DNA of 53,597 nt from Actinoplanes nipponensis (GTDB taxonomy: Bacteria; Actinomycetota; Actinomycetes; Mycobacteriales; Micromonosporaceae): contig NZ_BOMQ01000041.1 in the NCBI RefSeq assembly GCF_016862275.1, positions 1 to 53,597 of the forward strand, given 5' to 3'. A program made the translations under genes and the position numbers. Positions 7,656 through 16,401 of the stretch are shown piece after piece. The stretch's first letter is position 1. The number at the start of each line of letters is the position of its first letter. The notes under the pieces were generated by a model. The model worked only from the letters and a program-made list of their open reading frames with translations. It ran no database searches and was not told the origin of the DNA.

Positions 7656-9182
7656 GTGGCTTTGGACGAGGATGCGCTCGCGCAGGCGCGCAAGCGGGCG
7701 CTGGCCGGCGGCGCCGAGCGCTATCACGCGGCCAACGCCGCGAAGGGCAAGCTCTTCGCGCGGGAGCGGATCGCCCTGCTCGTCGACGACGGCTCGTTCG
7801 TCGAGGACGGGCTCTACGCCAACAGCCTGGCCGACGGCCTGCCCGCGGACGGCGTGATCACCGGAAACGCCCGGATCGACGGGCGCGAGGTGTGCGTGAT
7901 GGCCAACGACTCGACCGTCAAGGCCGGCTCCTGGGGCGCACGGACGGTCGAGAAGATCATCCGGATCATCGAGCGGGCGTACGCGACCGGCGTACCGATG
8001 GTCTACCTGGTCGATTCCGCGGGCGCGCGGATCACCGACCAGGTCGACCTCTTCCCCGGCCCGCGCGGGGCCGGCAAGATCTTCCACACCCAGGTCCGCG
8101 CCTCCGGCTCCATCCCGCAGGTCTGCGCGCTGTTCGGGCCGTCCGCCGCGGGCGGCGCCTACATCCCCGCCTTCTGCGACGTGGTCGCCATGGTCGAGGG
8201 CAACGCGAGCATGTATCTCGGTTCCGACCGGATGGTCGAGATGGTCACCGGGGAGAAGACCACGCTCGAGGCGATGGGCGGGGCGCGGGTGCACTGCGCC
8301 GAGTCCGGCGTCGGGCACTTCCTCTGCAAGACCGAGCAGGACGCGCTCGACGTGGTCCGCTCGTACCTGTCGTTCCTGCCCTCGAACTGGGAGCAGCAGC
8401 CACCGGCGGCCGAGGCCCAGGAACCCGCCGCGGTCGACCTCGCCGCGCTCGTCCCGGTCAGCGAGCGGCAGGCCTTCGACATGCGCCGCTACGTCAAGGG
8501 CATCGTCGACAAGGGCTCCTTCTTCGAGATCCACGCGCTGTGGGCCCGCGAGCTCACGGTCGGCTTCGCCCGCCTCGACGGCCAGGTCATCGGCGTGGTC
8601 GGCAACAACTCGATGTTCAAGGGCGGCGTGCTGTTCGTCGACTCGGCCGACAAGGCCAGCCGTTTCGTCCAGCTCTGCGACGCCTTCAACGTGCCGTTGC
8701 TGTTCCTCTCGGACGTGCCCGGCTTCATGGTCGGCAGCGCGGTCGAGAAGCAGGGCATCATCCGGCACGGCGCCAAGATGATCAGCGCGATCTCCGAGGC
8801 CACGGTGCCCAAGATCTGCGTCGTGGTCCGCAAGGCGTACGGCGCCGGCCTGTACGCGATGGCCGGCCCCGGCTTCGCCCCGGAGGCGACCATCGCCCTG
8901 CCCACCGCCAAGATCGCGGTGATGGGCGCGGAGGCGGCCGTGAACGCCGTCTACGCCAACAAGATCGCCGCGCTGCCGGAGGACGAGCGGGCGGCCTTCG
9001 TGGCCGAGCGCCGGGCCGAGTACGAGCGCGACATCGACATCCTGCGCCTGGCCAGCGAACTGGTCATCGACACCATCGTGGAGCCCGCCGACCTGCGCGG
9101 CGAGCTCATCCGCCGGTACGCCGCCGCCCGCGGCAAGGACCGCGCATTCTCCCGGCGCCGGCACGGCGTCACTCCGGTCTAG
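7656..9182 (+). CDS. Acyl-CoA carboxylase carboxyltransferase (beta) subunit, methylcrotonyl-CoA type
   Basis: The 508-aa protein starts at GTG 7656, five bases after GAGGGGG. It has both halves of the carboxyltransferase fold. The first oxyanion-hole stretch is 'GPSAAGGAYIPA' (about residues 164-175). The second is 'AYGAGLYAMAGPGFAPEA' (about 394-411). Length and features such as 'ANDSTVKAGSW' and 'LVDSAGARITDQVDLFPG' fit methylcrotonyl/propionyl-type beta subunits rather than AccA/AccD of fatty-acid synthesis. It moves CO2 from biotin to an acyl-CoA. The partner is presumably the biotin carboxylase at 2449, 4 kb upstream. Acyl-CoA dehydrogenase follows after 12 bases, so both are one operon behind the operator at 7615-7636. 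Confidence 0.92.
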   Translation: MALDEDALAQARKRALAGGAERYHAANAAKGKLFARERIALLVDDGSFVEDGLYANSLADGLPADGVITGNARIDGREVCVMANDSTVKAGSWGARTVEKIIRIIERAYATGVPMVYLVDSAGARITDQVDLFPGPRGAGKIFHTQVRASGSIPQVCALFGPSAAGGAYIPAFCDVVAMVEGNASMYLGSDRMVEMVTGEKTTLEAMGGARVHCAESGVGHFLCKTEQDALDVVRSYLSFLPSNWEQQPPAAEAQEPAAVDLAALVPVSERQAFDMRRYVKGIVDKGSFFEIHALWARELTVGFARLDGQVIGVVGNNSMFKGGVLFVDSADKASRFVQLCDAFNVPLLFLSDVPGFMVGSAVEKQGIIRHGAKMISAISEATVPKICVVVRKAYGAGLYAMAGPGFAPEATIALPTAKIAVMGAEAAVNAVYANKIAALPEDERAAFVAERRAEYERDIDILRLASELVIDTIVEPADLRGELIRRYAAARGKDRAFSRRRHGVTPV

Positions 9183-9194
9183 AAAGGACCCACC

Positions 9195-10352
9195 ATGGTC
9201 GACTTCCGGCTCACCGAGGAGCAAGAGGCGCTCGTCGCCAGCGTGCGGGAATTCGCCCGCGAGCAGGTCGCGCCGGTGATCGCCGAGCACTACGAGAAGA
9301 AGAGCTTCCCGTACGACGTCGTGCGGCAGATGGGCAAGATGGGCCTGTTCGGCCTGCCCTTCGCCGAGGAGCACGGCGGCATGGGCGGCGACTACTTCGC
9401 GCTCTGCCTCGCCCTGGAGGAACTCGCCCGGGTCGACAGCAGCGTGGCCATCACCCTGGAGGCGGGCGTCTCGCTGGGTGCCATGCCGATCTACCGCTTC
9501 GGTACGCCGGCCCAGCAGGCCGAGTGGCTGCCCCGGCTGACCAGCGGCGAGGCGCTGGCGGCGTTCGGGCTCACCGAGCCGGGCACCGGGTCCGACGCCG
9601 GCGCCACCACGACCCGCGCGGTCCTCGACGAGAAGACCAACGAGTGGGTGATCAACGGCTCCAAGGCGTTCATCACCAACTCGGGCACCGACATCACCTG
9701 CCTGGTCACGGTGATGGCGGTGACCGGCACGAAGCCGGACGGCAGCAAGGAGCTCTCCACGATCATCGTGCCGTCGGGCACCCCGGGCTTCACCGTGGCG
9801 CCCGGCTACTCCAAGGTCGGCTGGTGCGCCTCCGACACCCACGAGCTGGCCTTCGACGACGTGCGCGTACCGGCGGCGAACCTGCTCGGCGAGCGGGGCC
9901 GCGGCTTCGCCCAGTTCCTGCGCATCCTGGACGAGGGCCGGATCGCCATCGCCGCGCTCTCGGTCGGCCTGGCCCAGGGCTGCGTCGACGAGTCGGTCAA
10001 GTACGCCAAGGAGCGCCAGGCGTTCGGCCGGCCGATCGGCAACTACCAGGCCGTCCAATTCATGATCGCGGACATGGAGATGCGCGCGCACACGGCGCGG
10101 ATCGCCTACTACGAGGCCGCGTCCCGGATGCTGGCCGGCGAGGACTTCAAGCACCAGGCCGCGCTGGCCAAGCTCTACGCGAGCGAGGCGGCGATGGACA
10201 ACGCCCGGTACGCGACCCAGGTGCACGGCGGCTACGGCTTCATGAACGAGTCCGCGGTGGGGCGCTTCTACCGGGACGCGAAGATCCTGGAGATCGGGGA
10301 GGGTACGTCCGAAGTGCAGCGAATGATCATCGCGCGCGGCCTCGGACTGTAG
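9195..10352 (+). CDS. Acyl-CoA dehydrogenase (short/branched-chain type)
   Basis: The 385-aa FAD flavoenzyme has the standard three-part fold. N-terminal helices start 'DFRLTEEQEALVASVREFA'. The middle contains the FAD/substrate signature 'AFGLTEPGTGSDAG'. The C-terminal 'QVHGGYGFMNE' is followed by 'EIGEGTSEVQRMIIAR', whose Glu (about E369) is at the position of the catalytic base in short- and medium-chain enzymes. Classical isovaleryl-CoA dehydrogenase has its base elsewhere, so the substrate may be isobutyryl- or 2-methylbutyryl-CoA as well as isovaleryl-CoA. AAAGGA six bases before the ATG is a good ribosome binding site. It is coupled to the carboxyltransferase gene. The family is sure; the substrate is not. 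Confidence 0.93.
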   Translation: MVDFRLTEEQEALVASVREFAREQVAPVIAEHYEKKSFPYDVVRQMGKMGLFGLPFAEEHGGMGGDYFALCLALEELARVDSSVAITLEAGVSLGAMPIYRFGTPAQQAEWLPRLTSGEALAAFGLTEPGTGSDAGATTTRAVLDEKTNEWVINGSKAFITNSGTDITCLVTVMAVTGTKPDGSKELSTIIVPSGTPGFTVAPGYSKVGWCASDTHELAFDDVRVPAANLLGERGRGFAQFLRILDEGRIAIAALSVGLAQGCVDESVKYAKERQAFGRPIGNYQAVQFMIADMEMRAHTARIAYYEAASRMLAGEDFKHQAALAKLYASEAAMDNARYATQVHGGYGFMNESAVGRFYRDAKILEIGEGTSEVQRMIIARGLGL

Positions 10353-10465
10353 ATCTTGGACTCGCGGGCGGTTTCCGCGGCAAATCCGACGGCGAGAACG
10401 TCGGTTACTCGACAAAGAGCCTGTTGAACTCGGCATCCATCGACACGGGTGCCTAGGTTCGAGAC

Positions 10466-12925
10466 ATGACGTCCGATCACGGGGCGGACCAGGGTGGTCC
10501 GGGATTCGACGCCGTGCTGCGCAGCTACCGGCTGCGGGCGAAGCTGACCCAGGACGAGCTGGCGGCTCGCGCCGGGGTCGGCGTACGGACCGTCCGCGAT
10601 CTCGAACGCGGCCGCGCGTCCCGGCCGCAACGCACCACGGTGGAGCTGCTGGCGGCGGCGCTGGGGCTGGCCGGCGCCGACCGGCTCGCGTTCCTGGCCG
10701 CCGCACGCGGACAGCCAGCCGGGGCGGGCCCGCCGCCGCGCTACATGCGCCTGCCCCCGGCCGGGGACCTGATCGGCCGCGACGGTGACGTCGCCGAGCT
10801 GGTCGCCCGCCTGTCCCCGGCGCGGGTGGACGGGCGCCGGGGGATCACCCTGGTCGGGCTGGCCGGGGTCGGCAAGACCAGCCTCGCGCTCACCGTCGCC
10901 CACCGCGTCGCGCCGGCCTACCCGGGCGGCATCGCGGGCGTCGTCATCACCGACGGCTCCACCACCGGCGAGGTGCTCGGCGGCGTCGCGGCCGTGTTCG
11001 GGGTGGGCCGGCCGGACGATCTCGCGCCGCGGTTCGCCGGTCGCTCCGCGCTGCTGCTCATCGACGCGGTCGAGCGCGCCTCCGAAGCCGTCGCCGAGGG
11101 TCTCGGCCGACTGCTGGACCAGCACCCGACCCTGCGTTTCCTGGCCACCGGCCGGCACCCGGTCGGCCTGCCCACCGAACGGGTCTGGACGGTGACCCCG
11201 CTGGTGGCGCCGCCGGAGGACGCCGGTCCGGAGCTCGCCGACGTGGCCGGCTATCCGGCGGTCGCGCTCTTCCTCGACCGGCTGTCCCGGGTCCGCGGCG
11301 GGCCGGTCGAGCCGGACGAGGTGGCGCCGCTGTCCGCCCTGGTCCGGCGGCTGGGCGGCCTGCCGATCGCGCTGGAGCTGGCCGCCGCCCGCGGCCGGGT
11401 GCTGACCGTCGCGGAGATCCTCGACCGCTACGGCGACCGCGTCCTCGATCTGTCCGGCCGGCCGGCCGCGGGCGCCGTCGTCTCCGTCCGGGAGGCCGTG
11501 GCGGCCAGCTACCGGCTGCTCGCCCCGGACGAGCAGCGGGCCCTGCACCGGCTGGCCACCTTCCGCAACCGCTGGTCGCTGGACCTGGCCGAGGCGGTGA
11601 TCGCGGACGGCGCGGCCACCGACGCGGTGCACCTGCTCGACCGGCTGCTGGAGCTGGGCCTGCTCAGCGCGCGCGGCGCCCGGGCCTTCCGGTTCCGCCT
11701 GCTGGACGTGGTGGGCGATTACGCGCTCGAGCGCGCGGCGGCCGACGGCGACCTGGCGGCCGCCCGGCACCGGCACGCCGAGGTGCTGGCCGACCTGGCC
11801 CAGGGCATCGCCACGGACCTCAAGGAGGGGCGTCTCGCCGAGGCCGCCGCCCGGCTCGACGACGTCGCCGGTGACCTGGGCGCGGCCCTGACGTTCGCGG
11901 CCCGTGAGCATCCGCACATCGCGCTGCGCCTGGCCGCCGCGCTGCCCCGGTGGTGGCGGTTGCGGGGTCGCGACGTGACCGGGCGGCAGTGGCTGCGCCG
12001 GCTGCTGGCCGACCCGCGGACGGCCGACGCCGACCCGCTGGTCCGGGCCTGGGCCAAGGTCGGCCTGGCCCAGCTCGCCCTCGAACACGGCTCGGGGGCG
12101 GAGGAGATCGACTCGGCGGAGTCCGCGCTGACCGACTTCGTCACCCACGGGGACGTGCCGGGGCAGCTCACCGCGCACACCCAACTGGCCGCCCTGTGGC
12201 TGACGGCCGGGGGATACGAGCGGGCGCGCCGCCACGGCGCCGCCGCGCTCGAGCTGGCGCGTCGCAGCGGCCGGGCCCGCGACATGGCGGTCGCCGAGAA
12301 CAACCTCACCTGGCACGAGATCCGCGAGGGTGACCTGGCCGCCGCCCGGGACCGGCTCGCGGAGGTCGACCGGCTGGCCAGCCGGTGCGGTGAGCACCGG
12401 CTGCGGGCGCTGGCGGCGGCGAACCTGGCAGAGGTGGAACGGCTCGACGGCCGTTTCGCGGAGGCCGCGCGGCTGGGCCGGTACGCGATCGCCGAGCTGG
12501 AGGACGTCGGTGACCCGGGCCATCGGCGCCGGGTGCTCGCCACGATCGGCCTGGCGCTGGCCGAGAGCGGACGGGTCGCGGAGGCGTCCGCGGTGCTGGC
12601 CGAGCTGCGGACCGCGGCGCCGCAGGCGGTGGCCGACGGGCCCGCGGCGATCGTCGAAGCGGCGATCGCGCTGCGTCAGGGCGAGGAGAAGCGGGCGGCG
12701 GAAAGCTTCGCGGCCGCCGCGGCGGCCTATGCCGGCGGCCATGATCCGCGCGACACGGTCGAGGCCCTGGTCGGCGTGGTGCGGAGCACCCCGGAGGCGG
12801 AACGCCGGCAGGAGGCGGTGGCCCGGCTCGCCGAGCTGTGCCGTACGGGCGGGATCACGCTGCTGCCCCGGGAGCGGGAGCTGCTCGGCGCGGACGTGCT
12901 GCGCCGGCTGGAGGAGCAGGTCTGA
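10466..12925 (+). CDS. XRE helix-turn-helix / NB-ARC STAND regulator with helical repeats
   Basis: The 819-aa protein begins with an XRE-type helix-turn-helix (residues about 13-70, 'LRAKLTQDELAARAGVGVRTVRDLERG'-like; only part quoted: 'TQDELAARAGVG'). An NB-ARC ATPase follows, with P-loop GLAGVGKTS (about 129-137), a Walker B-like 'ALLLIDAVE', and 'GLPIALELAAARGR'. The C-terminal third is TPR-like helices. Such STAND proteins are ATP-switched regulators, often of specialised metabolism or stress, and are usually encoded near their targets; the target here is unknown. No Shine-Dalgarno is present. TAGGTT six bases before the ATG fits a leaderless message. It lacks the Gly/Asn/Thr motif seen at the N-termini of the NLR genes at 48429 and 52204. 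Confidence 0.87.
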   Translation: MTSDHGADQGGPGFDAVLRSYRLRAKLTQDELAARAGVGVRTVRDLERGRASRPQRTTVELLAAALGLAGADRLAFLAAARGQPAGAGPPPRYMRLPPAGDLIGRDGDVAELVARLSPARVDGRRGITLVGLAGVGKTSLALTVAHRVAPAYPGGIAGVVITDGSTTGEVLGGVAAVFGVGRPDDLAPRFAGRSALLLIDAVERASEAVAEGLGRLLDQHPTLRFLATGRHPVGLPTERVWTVTPLVAPPEDAGPELADVAGYPAVALFLDRLSRVRGGPVEPDEVAPLSALVRRLGGLPIALELAAARGRVLTVAEILDRYGDRVLDLSGRPAAGAVVSVREAVAASYRLLAPDEQRALHRLATFRNRWSLDLAEAVIADGAATDAVHLLDRLLELGLLSARGARAFRFRLLDVVGDYALERAAADGDLAAARHRHAEVLADLAQGIATDLKEGRLAEAAARLDDVAGDLGAALTFAAREHPHIALRLAAALPRWWRLRGRDVTGRQWLRRLLADPRTADADPLVRAWAKVGLAQLALEHGSGAEEIDSAESALTDFVTHGDVPGQLTAHTQLAALWLTAGGYERARRHGAAALELARRSGRARDMAVAENNLTWHEIREGDLAAARDRLAEVDRLASRCGEHRLRALAAANLAEVERLDGRFAEAARLGRYAIAELEDVGDPGHRRRVLATIGLALAESGRVAEASAVLAELRTAAPQAVADGPAAIVEAAIALRQGEEKRAAESFAAAAAAYAGGHDPRDTVEALVGVVRSTPEAERRQEAVARLAELCRTGGITLLPRERELLGADVLRRLEEQV

Positions 12926-12934
12926 GCCGAGGCA

Positions 12935-12990
12935 GGGCGTGGACGACCGGCGCTTGATGTGCCCCCCACACGCCGGTCGTCCCAACGCCC
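12935..12990 (+). terminator. Long hairpin terminator after the NB-ARC regulator
   Basis: A 12-bp stem (12941-12952 with 12971-12982) is extended by GGGCGT/ACGCCC (12935-12940 with 12985-12990) around an 18-base loop. The region from here to 13170 holds no gene. It contains a repeated CTGCCGGTA (about 13137 and 13149) of unknown meaning. Confidence 0.6.
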
Positions 12991-13170
12991 CGGTAACGCG
13001 GCGTGAACGAAGGCACCCCCGTTTGCCCCGCCGTGGCCTCGGCCGCGCCGCGTCCCCCTGCGGAGATCACCTTAGCCGGGGCTCTCGGGCGATTTGTGGA
13101 TATAGGCCGGTTTCGGCCGCACCCGGTGGTGCTTCTGCCGGTAGTTCTGCCGGTTACCGACCCGTTCGAA

Positions 13171-13680
13171 TCAGCCGGCCGGGGCCACCCGGGCGGCGTC
13201 GTCCTCGGAGCTGCCGGCCGTCGCGCACGGGTTGACCGCGTCGCGGATGGTCCGCAACGACTCCAGCAGCTGGGTGAGCTTCTCGGGCGGAAGCTGGTCG
13301 ATGAACCACCGCTGCACCAGCTCCAGGTGCCCCGGCAGGATCTCCTCCAGCCGGGCCAGGCCCGCCTCGGTGATCACCGCGTAGGAGCTGCGGCGGTCGC
13401 TCGGACACGCCTCGCGGCGGATCAGCCCACTGCGGTCCATCCGGTCCACGACCCGGGTCACCCCGCTGGTGGACAGGGAGGTCTGGCCGGCGAGATCGGT
13501 CATCCGCAAGCGGTTCTGCGGCGAGCGGGCGAGGCGCATCAGCACCTCGAACTCGACCGGGGAGACCCGGTGCTCCTCGAACTGCGCGGCGAAACGGCTG
13601 TTCAGGCCGGTGAACGCCTCGGCGAACAGGCCGATGGCGGTGAACCGGTAGTCATCGAAGTCGGTAGCCACGTCACTCAT
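13171..13680 (-). CDS. MarR-family transcriptional regulator
   Basis: The 169-aa winged-helix protein has the MarR core: 'SPVEFEVLMRLARSPQNRL' leading into 'MTDLAGQTSLSTSGVTRVVD' (recognition helix) and the wing 'RRSSYAVITEAGL'. MarR proteins dimerise and usually repress a divergent gene, releasing DNA on binding a phenolic or oxidant signal. Here the divergent gene is a YceI protein 91 bases away, the obvious target. GAGGTAGG directly precedes the ATG. No conserved cysteine of the OhrR type is evident in the N-terminal helix, so peroxide sensing by that route is unlikely. Confidence 0.88.
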   Translation of the reverse strand: MSDVATDFDDYRFTAIGLFAEAFTGLNSRFAAQFEEHRVSPVEFEVLMRLARSPQNRLRMTDLAGQTSLSTSGVTRVVDRMDRSGLIRREACPSDRRSSYAVITEAGLARLEEILPGHLELVQRWFIDQLPPEKLTQLLESLRTIRDAVNPCATAGSSEDDAARVAPAG

Positions 13681-13694
13681 CCTACCTCGTTAGC

Positions 13695-13725
13695 TTGACA
13701 GGAGGAATATTGCTTGGCATATAGT
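13695..13725 (+). promoter_or_regulatory. Promoter for the YceI gene
   Basis: TTGACA at 13695-13700 and TATAGT at 13720-13725 are separated by 19 bases, an unusually good sigma-70-type promoter for this DNA. It lies between the divergent MarR and YceI genes, so MarR binding here would block it. The MarR promoter must lie on the opposite strand in the same 91 bases. Confidence 0.6.
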
Positions 13726-13771
13726 TGCTCCGTCAGACAACAACCTGGCTCTGCCATCGAGAGGACATGTC

Positions 13772-14350
13772 ATGACCGACTCCATCGCCACCACCCGTGA
13801 GTTCGACGGTCTCCAGATCCCGGCCGCCGGCACGTACCAGCTGGACGCCGCCCACAAGCGCGTCGGCTTCGTGGTACGCCATCTGATGGTCAGCAAGGTC
13901 CGCGGCGACTTCGCGCAGGCCGACGCCACCATCACCATCGCCGAGGACCCGCTGCAGTCCGCCGTCACCGCGACGATCACCACCGCGAGCGTGCAGACCG
14001 GCAACGCCGACCGCGACAACCACCTGCGTACCGGCGACTTCTTCGAGGCCGAGAAGTACCCGGCGATCACCTTCCGCAGCACCGGCATCAAGTCGCACTC
14101 CGGTGCCGAGTTCGTGCTCGACGGCGAGCTGACCATCAAGGACGTCACCAAGCCGGTCGAGCTGGTCGTCGAGTTCGAGGGCGCGACCACCAGCCCGTAC
14201 GGTCAGCAGGTGTTCGGCTTCAGCGCGACCACCGAGATCGACCGCGAGGACTGGGGCCTGACCTACAACATGGCGCTCGAGTCCGGCGGCGTCATGATCG
14301 GCAAGAAGGTCAAGATCGAGATCGAGGGCGAAGCCATTCGCCAGGCCTGA
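13772..14350 (+). CDS. YceI-family lipocalin-like protein
   Basis: The 192-aa protein has the YceI beta-barrel pattern. It starts 'AGTYQLDAAHKRVGFVVRH', followed by 'ADATITIAEDPLQSAVTATI', 'DNHLRTGDFFEAEKYPAITF' and 'GELTIKDVTKPVELVVEFEG'. YceI proteins bind long isoprenoid or amphiphilic molecules in the barrel and are linked to stress. There is no signal peptide, so this one should be cytoplasmic. GAGAGGA precedes the ATG. The strong promoter, the divergent MarR gene and the following terminator make it a single-gene inducible unit. Confidence 0.9.
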   Translation: MTDSIATTREFDGLQIPAAGTYQLDAAHKRVGFVVRHLMVSKVRGDFAQADATITIAEDPLQSAVTATITTASVQTGNADRDNHLRTGDFFEAEKYPAITFRSTGIKSHSGAEFVLDGELTIKDVTKPVELVVEFEGATTSPYGQQVFGFSATTEIDREDWGLTYNMALESGGVMIGKKVKIEIEGEAIRQA

Positions 14351-14361
14351 TCCGGCCGTTG

Positions 14362-14401
14362 CGCAGCAGGGCGCCGCCCGTTCGGGCGGCGCCCGGCTGC
14401 G
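14362..14401 (+). terminator. Terminator after the YceI gene
   Basis: The 12-bp stem GGGCGCCGCCCG/CGGGCGGCGCCC (14369-14394, loop TT) is extended by CGCAGC/GCTGCG on the outside. No T-run follows. Confidence 0.75.
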
Positions 14402-14558
14402 TTCGGGGCAGGACTGGCGGCATCAGGGAGCGGATGCGAGGGTAAACGTTGCGCTGCGGTCCGCTTACCGAGAGCTGATGTACGTCCGGTTTGTCCCTGG
14501 CTTTGGTTAGCGGGTGCACATAGCGTGAGACCGTCACGCGAACCCCGCAGGAGGAACG

Positions 14559-16037
14559 ATGGGTAAGGGCCTCTCCGGGGTCGTCTTCTCGCAGGAGGAC
14601 CGGCTCCGTTATCGGCAGAAGGTCCGGCGCTGCCTCGACGTCCTGGCGCTGATGCTGGACGACTTCGCCTTCGACGCGGAGCACCCGATGACGGGCCTCG
14701 AGATCGAGCTCAACCTCATGGACCAGGACGCCGAACCGGCGATGCGCAACGCCGAGATCCTCGCCGACCTGGCCGACCCCACGTTCCAGACCGAGCTCGG
14801 CCGGTTCAACCTCGAACTCAACGCCCGGCCGCGGCTGATCAGCGGGGCCGGACTGGCCGACTACGAGCAGGACATCATCGAGAGCCTGGCCCGCGCCGAG
14901 GACCGGGCGAAGAAATCCGACAGCACCATCGTGCTCATCGGCAGCCTGCCCACGCTGCGCCAGGACCACCTGGTGCTGGCCAACCTGTCGGCCGACGACC
15001 GGTACCGCGCCCTCAACGACCAGCTCGCCGGCGCCCGCGGCGAACAGTTCAGCGTCGACATCCGCGGCGTCGAACGGCTCCAGACGGCGAGCGACTCGAT
15101 CGCCCCCGAGGCGGCGTGCACCAGCGTGCAGTTCCACCTCCAGGTGCCGCCGGAGAAGTTCGCCGACTACTGGAACGCGGCCCAGGCGGTGTCCGGGATC
15201 CAGGTGGCGCTGGGGGCGAACTCGCCGTACCTGCACGGCCGGCAGCTCTGGGCGGAAACCCGGATCGCGCTGTTCGCGCAGGCCACCGACACCCGGCCGG
15301 ACGAGCTCAAAGCCCAGGGGGTACGCCCCCGAGTCTGGTTCGGCGAACGCTGGATCGCCTCGGTGTTCGACCTCTTCGAGGAGAACGTCCGGTACTTCCC
15401 GCCCCTGCTGCCGATCATGGACGACGAGGACCCGGCCGAGGCCCTGGCCGCGGGCAAGGTCCCGGCCCTGGGCGAGCTGCGGCTGCACAACGGCACGGTG
15501 TACCGCTGGAACCGCCCGGTCTACGACATCATGAACGGCCGCCCCCACCTGCGGGTGGAGAACCGGGTGCTGCCGTCCGGCCCGACGGTGATCGACATGC
15601 TGGCGAACGCGGCGTTCTACTTCGGCCTCGTCCGCCACCTGGTCGAGCAGGACCGGCCGCTCTGGGCGGAGCTGGCCTTCGGCGCGGCGGAGGACAACTT
15701 CCACGAGGCGGCCAGGCGCGGCATCGAGGCGGAAATGTACTGGCCCGGCCGGGGCGAGATCCCGGTGCCCGAACTGGTGCTGGGCGAGCTGCTGCCGATG
15801 GCTCATGCCGGGCTGGACGCCTTCGGCGTGGATCCCGCCCAACGGGACCGGCTGCTCGGAGTGATCGAGAACCGCTGCCGGACGGGCCGTAACGGGGCGA
15901 CGTGGCAGACCGGGGCGGTGTGGGCTGCCGAGCATCATCGCGGGCTGGATCGGCAGGCGGCTTTGCATGACATGTTGCTTCGGTACAGCTCATTGCAGCA
16001 GACGAACGAGCCGGTCCATACCTGGCCGGTCGATTAG
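14559..16037 (+). CDS. Glutamate-cysteine ligase (GCS2) family protein
   Basis: The 492-aa protein shows the GCS2 carboxylate-amine ligase layout: 'GLEIELNLMD' near residue 48 (ATP/metal-binding acidic strand), 'FNLELNARPRLISG', 'QFHLQVPPEKF', and 'LGANSPYLHGRQLWAETRI'. The last part is typical of gamma-glutamate ligases. GGAGGAAC before the ATG is a strong ribosome binding site. The reaction would join the gamma-carboxyl of glutamate to an amine. Actinobacteria use mycothiol rather than glutathione, and no ergothioneine (egt) genes lie nearby, so cysteine may not be the real acceptor. It appears to be a single-gene unit with the promoter between 14402 and 14558. Confidence 0.82.
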   Translation: MGKGLSGVVFSQEDRLRYRQKVRRCLDVLALMLDDFAFDAEHPMTGLEIELNLMDQDAEPAMRNAEILADLADPTFQTELGRFNLELNARPRLISGAGLADYEQDIIESLARAEDRAKKSDSTIVLIGSLPTLRQDHLVLANLSADDRYRALNDQLAGARGEQFSVDIRGVERLQTASDSIAPEAACTSVQFHLQVPPEKFADYWNAAQAVSGIQVALGANSPYLHGRQLWAETRIALFAQATDTRPDELKAQGVRPRVWFGERWIASVFDLFEENVRYFPPLLPIMDDEDPAEALAAGKVPALGELRLHNGTVYRWNRPVYDIMNGRPHLRVENRVLPSGPTVIDMLANAAFYFGLVRHLVEQDRPLWAELAFGAAEDNFHEAARRGIEAEMYWPGRGEIPVPELVLGELLPMAHAGLDAFGVDPAQRDRLLGVIENRCRTGRNGATWQTGAVWAAEHHRGLDRQAALHDMLLRYSSLQQTNEPVHTWPVD

Positions 16038-16401
16038 CGCGGGTTGTCCGGGATTTTCGCTGCCGAGCAGCTGGCCGGCGTTCCCCTCCAGGGTGGTGGC
16101 TGGGGGGCGTTGAGTTCGGGGCCGCCGGGCTTTGTTCTTTCGCCGGTGGCGGGGTTCCTGTTCTTGCCGCGGATCACCGTTCTTGCCGGCGCGGCGGCGT
16201 CTTCTTGGCAGGCTTGAGGGGCTCTTTGGCGGGGGCTTCCACCCGGCTGAACGCAGGTGGTGGGTTGGCCCGGCGTATCCGGATCGGTGAGCCGGCTCTC
16301 CCGTGGTCCGCGGTTGTCGTTCTCGTCGTGTGGCGTCTCTTGGTGCGGCATCTCTTTGCGGCGGAGTCTCTTGGCGGGCCCCATATCTTGGCCCGGCGGC
16401 A
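16038..16401. other. Coding-like tail beyond the stop of the membrane-protein gene
   Basis: There is no intact gene here. On the minus strand the reading frame of the next gene continues past its TAG (16402-16404) for 75 codons to a TGA at 16174-16176. It ends in 'KEPLKPAKKTPPRRQER', which looks like a natural basic C-terminus. Short degenerate AAGAGA(C/T)GCC repeats fill 16300-16440. I read this as a decayed or slippage-altered 3' end rather than a separate gene. From 16038 to 16173 I see nothing recognisable. Confidence 0.4.

Noticed and set aside
7617..10706. 1029-codon open frame on the minus strand opposite the carboxyltransferase and dehydrogenase genes
   Set aside because: High-GC antisense shadow: composition is Arg/Gly/Ala/His-rich, it has no domain pattern, and the plus-strand genes are certain.
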